A DNA stretch of 44,271 bases from JBNKDD01 sp050288085 (GTDB lineage Bacteria > Chloroflexota > Anaerolineae > Aggregatilineales > UBA3940). A model generated the notes under the pieces. That model searched no databases, was not told the origin of the DNA, and saw only the letters and a program-made list of their open reading frames with translations. Below are positions 1 to 7,869 of this stretch, piece by piece. Positions within the stretch are counted from its first letter, which is position 1. Each line of letters opens with the position of its first letter. The stretch is from assembly GCA_050288085.1 (NCBI GenBank), contig JBNKDD010000012.1, forward strand, positions 1 to 44,271, given 5' to 3'. The translations under genes were made by a program, and so were the position numbers.

Positions 1-856
1 ATGTATATATGGTTCCATCGACAAAGAATTGCAGACTGTTGGATGATAGCGATACAGCAGCAGTTCCTGCATACTCGAAGTTAATCGTATCAACCAACTT
101 GATTTCTTCTTCCTCAAACGAGATCTGGTTTATTATTTGATAATCCGTTATGTAAAGGTGACGGCTGTCCGGCAGCCACCTTTGCCTGCCCTTTACCAGC
201 CAGCCTTGCTCAGAGACATCCGGTAGATCGATCTCCTTGATAAACTGACCGTTGCCGTCGAGCACATAAGCCTGCTCTTTAGTCGCAGCAACCACAAAGT
301 TTTGGTCAGGTGACCAGCTTATTGAGCTGATTGCAATATCAGACACCTGCATTTCCACACGGATCTCGGAAGAAGCGGAATCAAGGTAAATGACATTGCC
401 TGTATCAGTGCCGAGTGCTAAATGACCGCCATCAGGAGAAAATGAGAACGAAGATATGTTATCCAGAGAGGAAACGTTCCAGATTTCTTTAAATGTATCG
501 GTCTCATGGAGATAGAGTCCCGTAGTGGTATCTAAAGCAAGATATTGACCATCTGGAGATACAATCGCATTTTGGATATACCCCCGACTGATCCGTGCGA
601 TGGCCCCATCAGGTACAGGTGCATTGATAAACTCTGGCGCGAGCTGCGTTGGCGTTAAAGTTGCCGAAGGTGTCGAAGAAGGTGTGAGTGTGATGGTGTC
701 CGCCAGAGTCGGCGTGTGCGTCGAGGTGGGGGAGTGTATCGCCGGGGCGGAAATTGGAGAATCACCCCCTGTGACATCCTCCTGCGAAGTACTTGGAAAC
801 GAGCAAGCTATAACCCCCACAAGTAAAACAGCAAATGCTATTTGATAACGCTTCAT
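1..856 (-). CDS. Beta-propeller (WD40-like) lipoprotein, C-terminus cut by window edge
   Basis: The reading frame opens with ATG at 856 (minus), behind a GGGGAG ribosome site, and stays open to base 1, so at least 285 residues are coded and the end is missing. Residues 1-18 form a lipoprotein signal with lipobox VIAC (lipidated Cys18). A Thr/Pro/Ser-rich linker follows (about 25-65), typical of surface-exposed lipoproteins. The rest contains repeated blade-like segments with 'SPDG' and 'SPDQ' motifs (for example IVSPDGQYLALD, FSFSPDGGHLALG, SWSPDQNFVVAAT), the signature of WD40/TolB-like propellers. The likely role is protein binding or scaffolding on the outer face of the membrane. No enzyme motif is visible and the ligand is unknown. 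It is transcribed away from greA. Confidence 0.8.
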   Translation of the reverse strand, partial: MKRYQIAFAVLLVGVIACSFPSTSQEDVTGGDSPISAPAIHSPTSTHTPTLADTITLTPSSTPSATLTPTQLAPEFINAPVPDGAIARISRGYIQNAIVSPDGQYLALDTTTGLYLHETDTFKEIWNVSSLDNISSFSFSPDGGHLALGTDTGNVIYLDSASSEIRVEMQVSDIAISSISWSPDQNFVVAATKEQAYVLDGNGQFIKEIDLPDVSEQGWLVKGRQRWLPDSRHLYITDYQIINQISFEEEEIKLVDTINFEYAGTAAVSLSSNSLQFFVDGTIYT

Positions 857-1138
857 TGCTCCCCAGCCCCTTGGTCTTAGTAACAATGTCAGCATTTTAG
901 CAGGTTTTCTAAATCAGGCTAATGCCGTGTTCGGCAAACAGGCGAGACTGCTAATTCGAGTATTATTGCTTTACAAATCGGCTGGCAGTCTGGAAAGCTT
1001 CTCCATACCTCACCTCGTACAGAGGAAGTTATTGTCGTGCGTCAACCCTCTTTGATTAGCTTGCCTTTTTGTGTCAGTCAAAGTGCGCGAAGGCTTTACA
1101 GCCGGATACCCGTGTGATAAAATACGGTACGTTTTTAA

Positions 1139-1175
1139 GCGAACTGGGCAAATTGCCCAGTTCGCCCAATGTTTT
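1139..1175. repeat. 13-bp perfect palindrome, possible terminator
   Basis: Arms GCGAACTGGGCAA (1139-1151) and TTGCCCAGTTCGC (1153-1165) are perfect inverted repeats around one central base. CCAATG and then TTTTTATA follow on the plus strand. This could be a terminator-like hairpin or a dyad protein-binding site. The core GGGCAA/TTGCCC differs from the AGTTGGGCC repeat found 70 bases further on. Confidence 0.5.
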
Positions 1176-1189
1176 TATATAAGTCCCTA

Positions 1190-1207
1190 TCAACTTCAGG
1201 TAGTTGA
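1190..1207. repeat. Small 6-bp inverted repeat
   Basis: TCAACT (1190-1195) and AGTTGA (1202-1207) flank a 6-base loop. Weak on its own, it is reported as the second in the series of seven stem-loops ahead of greA. Confidence 0.3.
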
Positions 1208-1235
1208 AAAGTGGACGTGCCCTTTCAAAAAACAT

Positions 1236-1319
1236 TAAGTTGGGCCAGAAAAATCATCTTAAATGGCCCAACTACACAGAAAACAGATAAGTTTTTCTAC
1301 AAACATCATTATCTGTTTT
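1236..1319 (-). repeat. Two-hairpin intergenic repeat, copy A (inverted relative to B and C)
   Basis: The first hairpin has AGTTGGGCCA (1238-1247) against TGGCCCAACT (1264-1273) with a 16-base loop. The second has AAAACAGATAA (1280-1290) against TTATCTGTTTT (1309-1319). Read on the opposite strand, the order and sequence match copies B (13429-13515) and C (15333-15437): a stem with GATAA/TTATC near its base, then the AGTTGGGC/GCCCAACT stem. The second hairpin runs into TTTTTATTT, so in the greA direction it could terminate transcription. Confidence 0.6.
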
Positions 1320-1338
1320 TATTTGATATTTGCGTTTC

Positions 1339-1368
1339 AGATCGCCTGGGTAAGGCGATCTTTTATAA
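1339..1368 (+). terminator. Terminator-like hairpin in the greA leader
   Basis: AGATCGCC (1339-1346) pairs with GGCGATCT (1354-1361) across a 7-base loop, and TTTTATA follows directly. No coding gene precedes it on this strand, so it would end either a small RNA or an attenuated greA leader. Confidence 0.5.
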
Positions 1369-1384
1369 ATCTAAAATATGGAGG

Positions 1385-1447
1385 GGCTGCTGCTTAAACC
1401 CAAAGGCAGCAGCCTGGGCAGGCGTTAAGTGTAATACAACGCCTGCC
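1385..1447. repeat. Two adjacent GC-rich stem-loops before greA
   Basis: GGCTGCTGC (1385-1393) pairs with GCAGCAGCC (1406-1414). Only two bases later GGCAGGCGTT (1417-1426) pairs with AACGCCTGCC (1438-1447). These lie 40 bases upstream of the greA start and would be part of its leader RNA. Confidence 0.5.
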
Positions 1448-1487
1448 TCTACATTATTCGGATATATGGGATTGGAAAGAGTTTAAT

Positions 1488-1967
1488 ATGGTACATGAGA
1501 TTGTCCACTTGACCCGTGAGGGTTATCGTAAATTCGAGGAAGAATTACAGCATCTTTTAACGGTACGCCGTGAGGAAGTAGCCGGGAGACTTCACCAGGC
1601 CCTTGAAGAAGGCGGCGAGCTGATTGAGAATGCCGAGTACGCCGACGCGAAAAATGAACAGGCTTTTGTTGAAGGTCGTATTCAAGAGCTCGAATCGATT
1701 CTCAGCCGTGCACGGATCATCGAAGATGAAGAGTCGAATGGGCCGCCTGACAGCGTCCGACTGAACAGTGTTGTCACGATCCAGGAAGAAGGTTATGATC
1801 CTGAAAAGTTCCGCATCGTTGGCAACGCTGAGGCTGCTCCCCGCGAGGGGCTGATTAGCAATGTTTCTCCCCTGGGGAAGGCCCTATGGGGTAAGAAAGT
1901 CGGCGATGAGGCCTGCGTAGAAGCCCCAGATGGGGAATTCAAATATCGTATTTTATCCATTGAATAA
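1488..1967 (+). CDS. greA: Transcription elongation factor GreA
   Basis: This 159-residue protein has the normal GreA length. GreA enters the secondary channel of RNA polymerase and stimulates cleavage of backtracked RNA, rescuing stalled complexes. Residues 1-75 form the N-terminal coiled coil. The tip motif GELIENAEYADAKNEQ (43-58) carries the acidic pair E44 and E47 at the positions that hold Mg2+ in GreA (the first is Asp in E. coli). Residues 90-159 are the FKBP-like C-terminal domain. ATG at 1488 follows a GGAAAGA site. lysS starts 18 bases after the stop, so the two are probably one operon. The leader contains an unusual array of stem-loops, which may control expression. Confidence 0.93.
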   Translation: MVHEIVHLTREGYRKFEEELQHLLTVRREEVAGRLHQALEEGGELIENAEYADAKNEQAFVEGRIQELESILSRARIIEDEESNGPPDSVRLNSVVTIQEEGYDPEKFRIVGNAEAAPREGLISNVSPLGKALWGKKVGDEACVEAPDGEFKYRILSIE

Positions 1968-1985
1968 CCCTCAAGGGAAGTACCT

Positions 1986-3518
1986 GTGTGGGAACCTACC
2001 AATAACCCAGAGCGCGAACGCAAAGCCAAGTTAAATAGTATCCGCGAACGTGGGATTAATCCTTATCCCCTCCGAGTTGAACGCACTCATACCATAGACG
2101 AAGCTGTCTCAGCCTTTGAAGAAGCCGAAGCTGCCGTCTCAGAAGGTGAAGAAGTCCAGGCTATCCCCGTCACTGTCTGCGGGCGTGTCCGGTTGATGCG
2201 TCCGATGGGGAAACTGTCCTTTGCCCATATTGAGGATGGAACCGGACAGGTGCAGCTTTTCATCAAGCAGGATGTCGTTGGCGAAGAAACGATCAATTTC
2301 TTTAACAAAGAGATTGACCTGTTTGACTTTGTCCAGGCTTCCGGCAGTATGATGCGCACCCGCCGGGGTGAGGTCAGCGTGGCGGTTGAAGGACTCAAAC
2401 TGCTGTCAAAAGCGCTTAGCCCCTTGCCGGTCGTCAAGGAACGCGAACTTGAGGACGGTAGTATAGAAACCTATGGCGGTTTCACCGATCCAGAGGAGCG
2501 TTATCGACAGCGCTATGCGGACCTGGCCGTCAATCGGGATGTGCGTGAAGTGTTTATGATTCGCGCCAAAGTGATCAGCGCCCTGCGGCGTTTTATGGAC
2601 GATCACGGCTTCCTGGAAGTTGAAACTCCAATTCTACAGCCTATTTACGGCGGGGCAGCCGCCCGGCCATTTGTCACGCATCACAACCAGCTCAAGCAGG
2701 ATTTGTTCCTGCGGATCAGCTTTGAGTTGTATCTCAAGCGTTTGCTGGTTGGGATGTACGATGCGGTCTACGAGATCGGGCGGGACTTCCGTAACGAAGG
2801 TGTTTCCCGCAAGCATAACCCGGAATTCACCCAGATCGAGTTCTATAAAGCCTATATCGATTACTACGGGGTGATGGAGCTGACCGAGAATATGGTGGCC
2901 TTTGTCGCCGAGCGGGTTCACAGTACAACCACCGTGACATTCCAGGGCCACGAAATTAATCTGGCCCCCCCCTGGAAGCGGATCACGCTGCGCGATGCGA
3001 TTATCGAGTATACGGGCATTGATTATGCTGACTACCCCGATGCTGAATCACTGGCGGCTGCGATGCGTGAAAAAGGCAAAGAACCCGATCCGGGCAGCAC
3101 CTGGGGTAAGCTGGTTGACTCGCTGCTGGGAACGGATGTCGAACCCAACCTGATCCAGCCGACATTTATCATCGACTACCCGACCGATATCAGCCCGCTG
3201 GCGAAGATGAGGCCGGATGATCCGGCGCACGTCGAGCGGTTCGAGTTCTTTATTGCCGGGACAGAGATGGGCAACGCTTTCACCGAGATCAATGACCCGA
3301 TTGACCAGGAGCAGCGGTTTATCGATATGGGGAATCTCTACGGAGACACCGAGGAAGGTCACCCCATCGACGAGGATTACCTTCGAGCGATGCGCTATGG
3401 TATGCCGCCCAACGGGGGTTTTGGCATGGGGGTTGACCGGCTGGTTATGTTGATGTCCGACCAGCCGAATATCCGCGAGGTATTGCTCTACCCACACCTG
3501 CGTACTCGTGACGAGTAA
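1986..3518 (+). CDS. lysS: Lysyl-tRNA synthetase, class II
   Basis: This 510-residue enzyme activates lysine and charges tRNA-Lys in the cytoplasm. An OB-fold anticodon-binding domain (about 60-150) includes VCGRVRLMRPMGKLSFAHIE. The catalytic domain shows class II motif 2 (FRNEGVSRKHNPEFTQIEFY) and motif 3 (GFGMGVDRLVML near the C-terminus). Length and layout match bacterial LysRS. The start is GTG at 1986 behind AAGGGAAG; no in-frame ATG gives a better N-terminus. It follows greA by 18 bases and is closed by a strong terminator at 3537-3569. Confidence 0.95.
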   Translation: MWEPTNNPERERKAKLNSIRERGINPYPLRVERTHTIDEAVSAFEEAEAAVSEGEEVQAIPVTVCGRVRLMRPMGKLSFAHIEDGTGQVQLFIKQDVVGEETINFFNKEIDLFDFVQASGSMMRTRRGEVSVAVEGLKLLSKALSPLPVVKERELEDGSIETYGGFTDPEERYRQRYADLAVNRDVREVFMIRAKVISALRRFMDDHGFLEVETPILQPIYGGAAARPFVTHHNQLKQDLFLRISFELYLKRLLVGMYDAVYEIGRDFRNEGVSRKHNPEFTQIEFYKAYIDYYGVMELTENMVAFVAERVHSTTTVTFQGHEINLAPPWKRITLRDAIIEYTGIDYADYPDAESLAAAMREKGKEPDPGSTWGKLVDSLLGTDVEPNLIQPTFIIDYPTDISPLAKMRPDDPAHVERFEFFIAGTEMGNAFTEINDPIDQEQRFIDMGNLYGDTEEGHPIDEDYLRAMRYGMPPNGGFGMGVDRLVMLMSDQPNIREVLLYPHLRTRDE

Positions 3519-3536
3519 CTACCACTAAACGAGGAT

Positions 3537-3570
3537 AAAAATCCCTGATAGATATTATCAGGGATTTTTA
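3537..3570 (+). terminator. Rho-independent terminator after lysS
   Basis: A 14-bp perfect stem (3537-3550 with 3556-3569) around core ATCCCTGATA/TATCAGGGAT encloses a 5-base loop and ends in TTTTTA. The A-rich left arm means it could work in both directions. Confidence 0.92.
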
Positions 3571-3676
3571 ATTTATAACCCTTGTACGAGACATCACAGA
3601 TCGATAAGCTCATATTTAGAAAGCCAACTACATCATCTTCATAATTAGATACTCTTTTAACAGGAAAGGGATTACC

Positions 3677-4165
3677 ATGCGAACGGTTGCAAGATTAGCT
3701 GCTCTGCTGATTGTCCTCGTTTTACTGGCAGGCTGCGGCGGCGGGGCGATTACCAAACAAGGGGATATCGCCATTGAGAATATCTGGATGCGGCCCTCTC
3801 CCATGATGGCAGGAAATGGAGCTGCCTACATGGAAATCACCAACAGCGGTGATACAGACGATGCCCTGATTGCCGCCAAATTTGATGGTGCCGAAGTAGT
3901 TGAGATCCATGAAAGCTTCGTGATGGAAGAAGGCGGCGACATGGAAATGGAAGGCGAAGGCATGGGAACCGGTATGATGGGAATGCGGCCTGTCGAGAAG
4001 ATCGTCATCCCTGCCGGGGGAAGTGCCACCCTCGAGCCGGGCGGTTTGCATGTCATGCTAATCGGCTTAACCAAGCAGTTAGAGCCAGGACAAAAAGCCA
4101 CCCTCACGCTGGTGTTTGAAAACGCCGGGGAAGTTCAGGTTGAAGCAGAAGTGCGGGCAGAGTAA
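3677..4165 (+). CDS. PCu(A)C-type copper chaperone lipoprotein
   Basis: This 162-residue protein has a lipoprotein signal with lipobox LAGC (Cys20), so it is anchored outside the membrane. The rest matches the PCuAC family, which binds Cu(I) and delivers it to the CuA site of cytochrome oxidases or other copper proteins. The family copper motif (His, Met, then Met-X21-His-X-Met) is visible as H78, M103, H125 and M127. The loop at 83-103 is unusually Met-rich (MEMEGEGMGTGMMGM), which may add Cu(I) ligands. ATG 3677 follows AGGAAAGGG. It is a single gene between two terminators, and no oxidase gene lies nearby. Confidence 0.88.
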   Translation: MRTVARLAALLIVLVLLAGCGGGAITKQGDIAIENIWMRPSPMMAGNGAAYMEITNSGDTDDALIAAKFDGAEVVEIHESFVMEEGGDMEMEGEGMGTGMMGMRPVEKIVIPAGGSATLEPGGLHVMLIGLTKQLEPGQKATLTLVFENAGEVQVEAEVRAE

Positions 4166-4187
4166 GTTGTTAACACTCAGAACCCTT

Positions 4188-4220
4188 GCGCCGGTCGGAG
4201 TTTACCACCGGCGCTTTTTT
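4188..4220 (+). terminator. Terminator after the copper chaperone gene
   Basis: GCGCCGGT (4188-4195) pairs with ACCGGCGC (4207-4214) and is followed by TTTTTT (4215-4220). The T-run overlaps the stop codon of the convergent methyltransferase gene. Confidence 0.88.
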
Positions 4221-4848
4221 ATGTCTGTGCCGAGCCAAACACATGTGGACTGACAATAGCCGGATAGCCCGCCTCGAAGCGGGTGATCTCAGCCATCTTA
4301 AACCCGGCCAGTCTGATCATTGAGCCGGTATCACGGGTCAGGTGACAGCCATCGCCTACCAGACTCCAGACCGGGTTGATCATTTGCTGGCGGTGGTGAA
4401 CCGGCGAATGCGGTTCTGCGGCAACGTGCTCAATGAATAGGAACCGCCCGCCGGGGCGTAATACCCGCCTGATCTCACCCAGCACCTGTGCCTGATCCCG
4501 GACAGAACACAATACATGAACTGTCAGGATCGTATCAAAAGAATTGTCGTGAAAAGGTAGTTCCTCTCCCTGGCTTACCACCAATCGGTGTGGTTGGACA
4601 TCCATCTCAGCGGCAGCAGTTTTGAGATAGCGCAGCATATAGGGATTGATATCGAGGAGGGTCAGATCAATATCGGGGGGATAGAAGGGTAAATTACCTC
4701 CATCCCCCGCGCCGATTTCGAGGACTCTGCCCTGCGCCTGTGCCAGGAGCGGTGCCCGGATATCCCGCGTGAACGGATCATCCAGGTCGGCATGCCCACC
4801 TAGAAAGGTGTGGAAAAACCAGGCAAACAGGCGCTTGCGGAGAGACAT
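4219..4848 (-). CDS. SAM-dependent class I methyltransferase
   Basis: This 209-residue protein has a Rossmann-type methyltransferase fold: motif I VLEIGAGDG (42-50), an acidic residue ending beta-2 (LTLLDINPYM), and a post-motif region ELPFHDNSFDTILTVHVLCSV typical of the Methyltransf_11/UbiE group. It would transfer a methyl group from SAM to a small molecule or lipid; the substrate cannot be told. A C-terminal segment RFLFIEHVAA is as in UbiE-like enzymes. The ATG at 4848 lies two bases after the DedA stop, so it is translationally coupled to DedA, which hints at a membrane-lipid-related role (inference). Confidence 0.82.
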   Translation of the reverse strand: MSLRKRLFAWFFHTFLGGHADLDDPFTRDIRAPLLAQAQGRVLEIGAGDGGNLPFYPPDIDLTLLDINPYMLRYLKTAAAEMDVQPHRLVVSQGEELPFHDNSFDTILTVHVLCSVRDQAQVLGEIRRVLRPGGRFLFIEHVAAEPHSPVHHRQQMINPVWSLVGDGCHLTRDTGSMIRLAGFKMAEITRFEAGYPAIVSPHVFGSAQT

Positions 4849-4850
4849 AC

Positions 4851-5531
4851 TTAGTTGCTTCCAGCCTCGCCTGCTTCCGGTTCGGCCTGTTCTTCGTGCT
4901 TGACCATTCCATGCGTGATATGCCGGTAGATGTAATAAATACCGCCACCCAGAATGATGATCGCAATCGGGATATCAAATGGTCGCATGATCGCCCGGAG
5001 TTCTTCCCAGCGTGAGCCGAAATACCAGCCACCAACCGCCAGCGCCCCGCACCAGATAAATGATCCGACAAAGGTCAAGACTGAAAAACTCCAGAAGCGT
5101 ATCTTGGTAACGCCCGCCGGGAATGAGATAAAGGTACGCACAATTGGCAGCAAACGGGAAATGAAGGCCGTCCAATCCCCCCAGCGTTGGAACCATTTAT
5201 CAGCCCTTTCGAGGTCATGGGGGTTAATCATGATGTACTTGCCGAACTTCTCGACCAGGGGACGCCCGCCAAAGTATCCGGCCCAATAGCTGATCACGCT
5301 GCCGACCAGACAGCCAAATCCACCCCATAGGCCGCCTAACCAGGCCGCCTGCATCCAGGTTCCGCCCTGGTCTTCAACCAGCAGCCAACCGGCCAGAGGC
5401 ATTGTCACCTCTGAGGGGATAGGGATGTTGGCGCTCTCCAGCGCCATGATGATGACGACTCCCAACCAGTCAATTGTCTGGAACAGGTTGGACAGAAATA
5501 CAATAATCGCTTCTTCCCAGGCATGTGGCAT
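4851..5531 (-). CDS. DedA/VTT-family membrane protein
   Basis: This 226-residue integral membrane protein has the DedA (SNARE-associated/VTT) pattern: an N-terminal E..NIPIPSE motif in the first re-entrant helix (about 30-41), then G..GD-like GCLVGSVISYWAGYFGGRPLVEKFGKY, and the family motif FISRLLPIVRTFISFPAGV (about 120-138). DedA proteins act as lipid scramblases or transporters, for undecaprenyl phosphate and phosphatidylethanolamine among others. The C-terminal tail is acidic and soluble. The start at 5531 follows GGAG at rather long spacing. It forms an operon with the methyltransferase and is transcribed divergently from the hydrolase operon at 5697. Confidence 0.88.
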   Translation of the reverse strand: MPHAWEEAIIVFLSNLFQTIDWLGVVIIMALESANIPIPSEVTMPLAGWLLVEDQGGTWMQAAWLGGLWGGFGCLVGSVISYWAGYFGGRPLVEKFGKYIMINPHDLERADKWFQRWGDWTAFISRLLPIVRTFISFPAGVTKIRFWSFSVLTFVGSFIWCGALAVGGWYFGSRWEELRAIMRPFDIPIAIIILGGGIYYIYRHITHGMVKHEEQAEPEAGEAGSN

Positions 5532-5567
5532 GTTACTTTTGTCTCCTCACTTCATCATTAAATCAAA

Positions 5568-5590
5568 GCGTTTGATGTATTATCAAACGC
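5568..5590. promoter_or_regulatory. 9-bp dyad in the divergent promoter region
   Basis: GCGTTTGAT (5568-5576) and ATCAAACGC (5582-5590) are perfect inverted arms with a 5-base spacer, between the divergent DedA and hydrolase genes. The spacing suits a dimeric repressor operator. No T-run follows on either strand, so a terminator is less likely. The binding protein is unknown. Confidence 0.45.
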
Positions 5591-5696
5591 ATAAGTTTCG
5601 TTTCTGGCACAAGTTGCGGGAGTATACCAAAAGGATAGTTTACTCGACAACCGTTAACTTGCATTCCCGGCAGGCTGTTAGATAATCGGAATAATT

Positions 5697-6572
5697 ATGG
5701 AGAGCAAAAAAACATTTAAGGTTGATGGGATCGAGACAGTTATCTTTGATGAGGGTAATGGCCCTCCGCTGGTCATGCTGCACGGGATGCTTGCAACCAG
5801 TGATTGCTGGCATTATACCTTTGATGATCTTCGCCAGGATTACCGGGTGATAGCGCCTGACCTACCGGGATATGGCCGGACGGATGGTTGGGTCCAGCCG
5901 TACAGTCTTCACTTTTACACAGGCTGGTTAGCTGGTGTACTCGATTATCTGAGTCTTGACCGGGTCACTTTGATCGGTAATTCACTGGGCGGGGCGATCA
6001 GTGTGGCTTACACTCTCGACAACCCTGACCGGGTAGACCGGTTAGTTCTTGTCGATGGCCTGGGGATGAACGACCGGATTCCCTGGTTATCCGGTTGGCG
6101 GCTGCTTGTACGATTTCCTCATCTGGTAGCGATGCAGATCACCGGTAAGTTTGATCCTCACCTGTTTCGCTATGTACAGCGGCGCATCATCTTTAATCCC
6201 AGGGGAAAAGCTCGCAGCTCAATCGAAAAGATGGCTGGTTTAAACTACCCACGATGGCCCCGTTCTGTCTTTGCTTCGCTCAGTCTTCTCCTGGTTGACT
6301 TTGCTACCGGTTCCCGCCGCCGTCGGTTTACCCGTCAATTGGAATCGCTTACACTGCCAACCCTGATCACATGGGGGCGACACGATGGACTGCTGCCGGT
6401 CAAGAATGCCTGCAAGGGAAAACAGCGCATCCCCCACGCCCAACTGAATATTTTCGAGAATAGTGCTCATTTACCCATGTTAGAAGAACCTGAATTGTTC
6501 AACCAAGTTATCCGTCACTTTTTGACAGAGGAGGTACAACGTGGAAGACCAAAAACTGATGTTGAAGCTTAA
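5697..6572 (+). CDS. Alpha/beta hydrolase
   Basis: This 291-residue serine hydrolase has a full catalytic set: oxyanion motif LHGM (28-31), nucleophile elbow GNSLGG with S96, acid D230 in WGRHDGLLP, and H258 in NSAHLP. The family includes esterases, epoxide hydrolases, C-C hydrolases and haloperoxidases; nothing seen here fixes the substrate. A basic cap segment (about 160-215) lies between strands. Its 3' end overlaps the next gene by 32 bases, so the two are one transcription unit with the hydrolase as first gene. Confidence 0.85.
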   Translation: MESKKTFKVDGIETVIFDEGNGPPLVMLHGMLATSDCWHYTFDDLRQDYRVIAPDLPGYGRTDGWVQPYSLHFYTGWLAGVLDYLSLDRVTLIGNSLGGAISVAYTLDNPDRVDRLVLVDGLGMNDRIPWLSGWRLLVRFPHLVAMQITGKFDPHLFRYVQRRIIFNPRGKARSSIEKMAGLNYPRWPRSVFASLSLLLVDFATGSRRRRFTRQLESLTLPTLITWGRHDGLLPVKNACKGKQRIPHAQLNIFENSAHLPMLEEPELFNQVIRHFLTEEVQRGRPKTDVEA

Positions 6573-7866
6573 CCAGCTTGATGAGGATGAGCTTGTCCAT
6601 TACGTCCGTGATGAGATGACCGCCAGCGACATGGAGCGCTACTTTGGAGAACATGCCAATTTAATCCGCACCTATGCAACAGTCGAAGAACCGACTGAGA
6701 AGCAGGGTGATTCGCTGATCGTCATACTGCCGGGCATGATGGGATCGGTGCTGGAAAACGCCGGAGAGAAAGACCCCGGCGTGATCTGGGTCAACTTCAG
6801 GGCCTTGATGAAAGGTCACATGGCCTATATGCAGCTTTCGCCCGACGGCAAGTCCGACCTGACACCCGGCGTAAGCATTCGTGCCCCGCGCCCTTTGTGG
6901 CTGGCCTACTCTAAGATGTACATGCGGCTGCGGCACGACTTCGATGTATGCTGCTTCTCCTATGATTGGCGACGTTCCAGCCGGGATAATGCGCTGCTGC
7001 TCAAGGATTTCATTGACTACCAACTGGCAAGCAGCCCACACGATAAAGTAACCCTGGTAGGTCACAGCATGGGCGGGTTAGTATCCATGCACTATCTAAA
7101 CAGCGAACCGGCTCACGCTGAACAGTCTGTCCAACGCCTGATCACACTTGGCACGCCCTTCAGAGGAGCAATGGAGGCAGTTCCGATCCTCTCCCAGGCA
7201 AACAGCGCCAAGATGCGGCTGGCGGCCCGGCTTAACAAGAACAACAATCCGCTTGAGGTTTTGCTCTCCATGCCGAGTATCTACGAACTGCTGCCCGCGC
7301 CCAATACCCTCTACCCGGATTGGGACCCTGTGCCTGAATTGGATATCTGGGATGCGGCGGTCTGGCAGGAACTGGGGATACCGTTCAGCGAAAAGCACCT
7401 TGAACATGCGAAAGAAAGTCACCGCCTGATTGTGGAGGCCGATCCCCAGATACCTGTCTTCACGGTGATCGGGACGAATTACAACACCCCGGTGCGTTTG
7501 CTGGGCAAAATGCTGACCGGTGAATTACTCACCGTGCAAACAGGCGAAGAAGGCGGCGACGGGACGGTAGAAGTCTTGTCTGCTCGCTTTAAGGATCGCC
7601 CGGCTTATTACCTGCACGAGGTACACATCGAATTGGTGCTGGATAATGCCGTAATCGACAGCATCATGGAGTGGGTCAACGGTGGTGAGCCAACCCGGTT
7701 GGTGACAGATATCGACGATGTGGTGTTAGATGATGCACGTTTCCGCGGTATAGGCGAAGTTCTCCCCTATGGCGAAGAGGTAGACACCGAACAAATGGCA
7801 CAGAAAATCACCGCACAGGACGAACTCGATCACGACGAACTCAAAGTCATGATACAGGCTTTCTAA
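6541..7866 (+). CDS. LCAT-like lipase/acyltransferase-fold hydrolase
   Basis: This 441-residue protein resembles the lecithin:cholesterol acyltransferase (LCAT)/PGAP1-like branch of alpha/beta hydrolases. Visible features are PGMMGS (64-69, oxyanion region), YDWRRS (141-146, an LCAT hallmark), GHSMGG with nucleophile S176, GDGTV with acid D340, and a catalytic His near 359-362 (LHEVH). It has no signal peptide, and an acidic C-terminal tail (380-441) is extra to the core. Bacterial members act on acyl lipids, but the substrate here is unknown. GTG at 6541 is chosen because GAGGAGGT sits just ahead of it. It overlaps the upstream hydrolase gene by 32 bases and is followed three bases later by the metallo-hydrolase. 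Confidence 0.8.
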   Translation: MEDQKLMLKLNQLDEDELVHYVRDEMTASDMERYFGEHANLIRTYATVEEPTEKQGDSLIVILPGMMGSVLENAGEKDPGVIWVNFRALMKGHMAYMQLSPDGKSDLTPGVSIRAPRPLWLAYSKMYMRLRHDFDVCCFSYDWRRSSRDNALLLKDFIDYQLASSPHDKVTLVGHSMGGLVSMHYLNSEPAHAEQSVQRLITLGTPFRGAMEAVPILSQANSAKMRLAARLNKNNNPLEVLLSMPSIYELLPAPNTLYPDWDPVPELDIWDAAVWQELGIPFSEKHLEHAKESHRLIVEADPQIPVFTVIGTNYNTPVRLLGKMLTGELLTVQTGEEGGDGTVEVLSARFKDRPAYYLHEVHIELVLDNAVIDSIMEWVNGGEPTRLVTDIDDVVLDDARFRGIGEVLPYGEEVDTEQMAQKITAQDELDHDELKVMIQAF

Positions 7867-7869
7867 AAG

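Larger units (their letters stand above)
857..1487. other. 631-base non-coding stretch rich in stem-loops
   Basis: No convincing gene is present. A 91-codon GTG-started frame at 1211-1486 runs straight through five of the hairpins and has no recognisable protein features. Bases 857-1130 show nothing beyond the likely promoter region of the leftward lipoprotein gene. Bases 1139-1447 hold seven non-overlapping inverted repeats, listed separately. Two of them (1280-1319 and 1339-1364) are followed by T-runs and look like intrinsic terminators facing greA. Confidence 0.6.

Noticed and set aside
1211..1486. 91-codon open frame before greA
   Set aside because: It runs through five hairpins, starts with GTG without a ribosome site, and the product has no domain-like features. 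It is better explained as non-coding leader.
3048..3497. Long minus-strand frame opposite lysS (149 codons)
   Set aside because: It is antisense to conserved lysS catalytic motifs, and its product has no recognisable family. It is a shadow frame.
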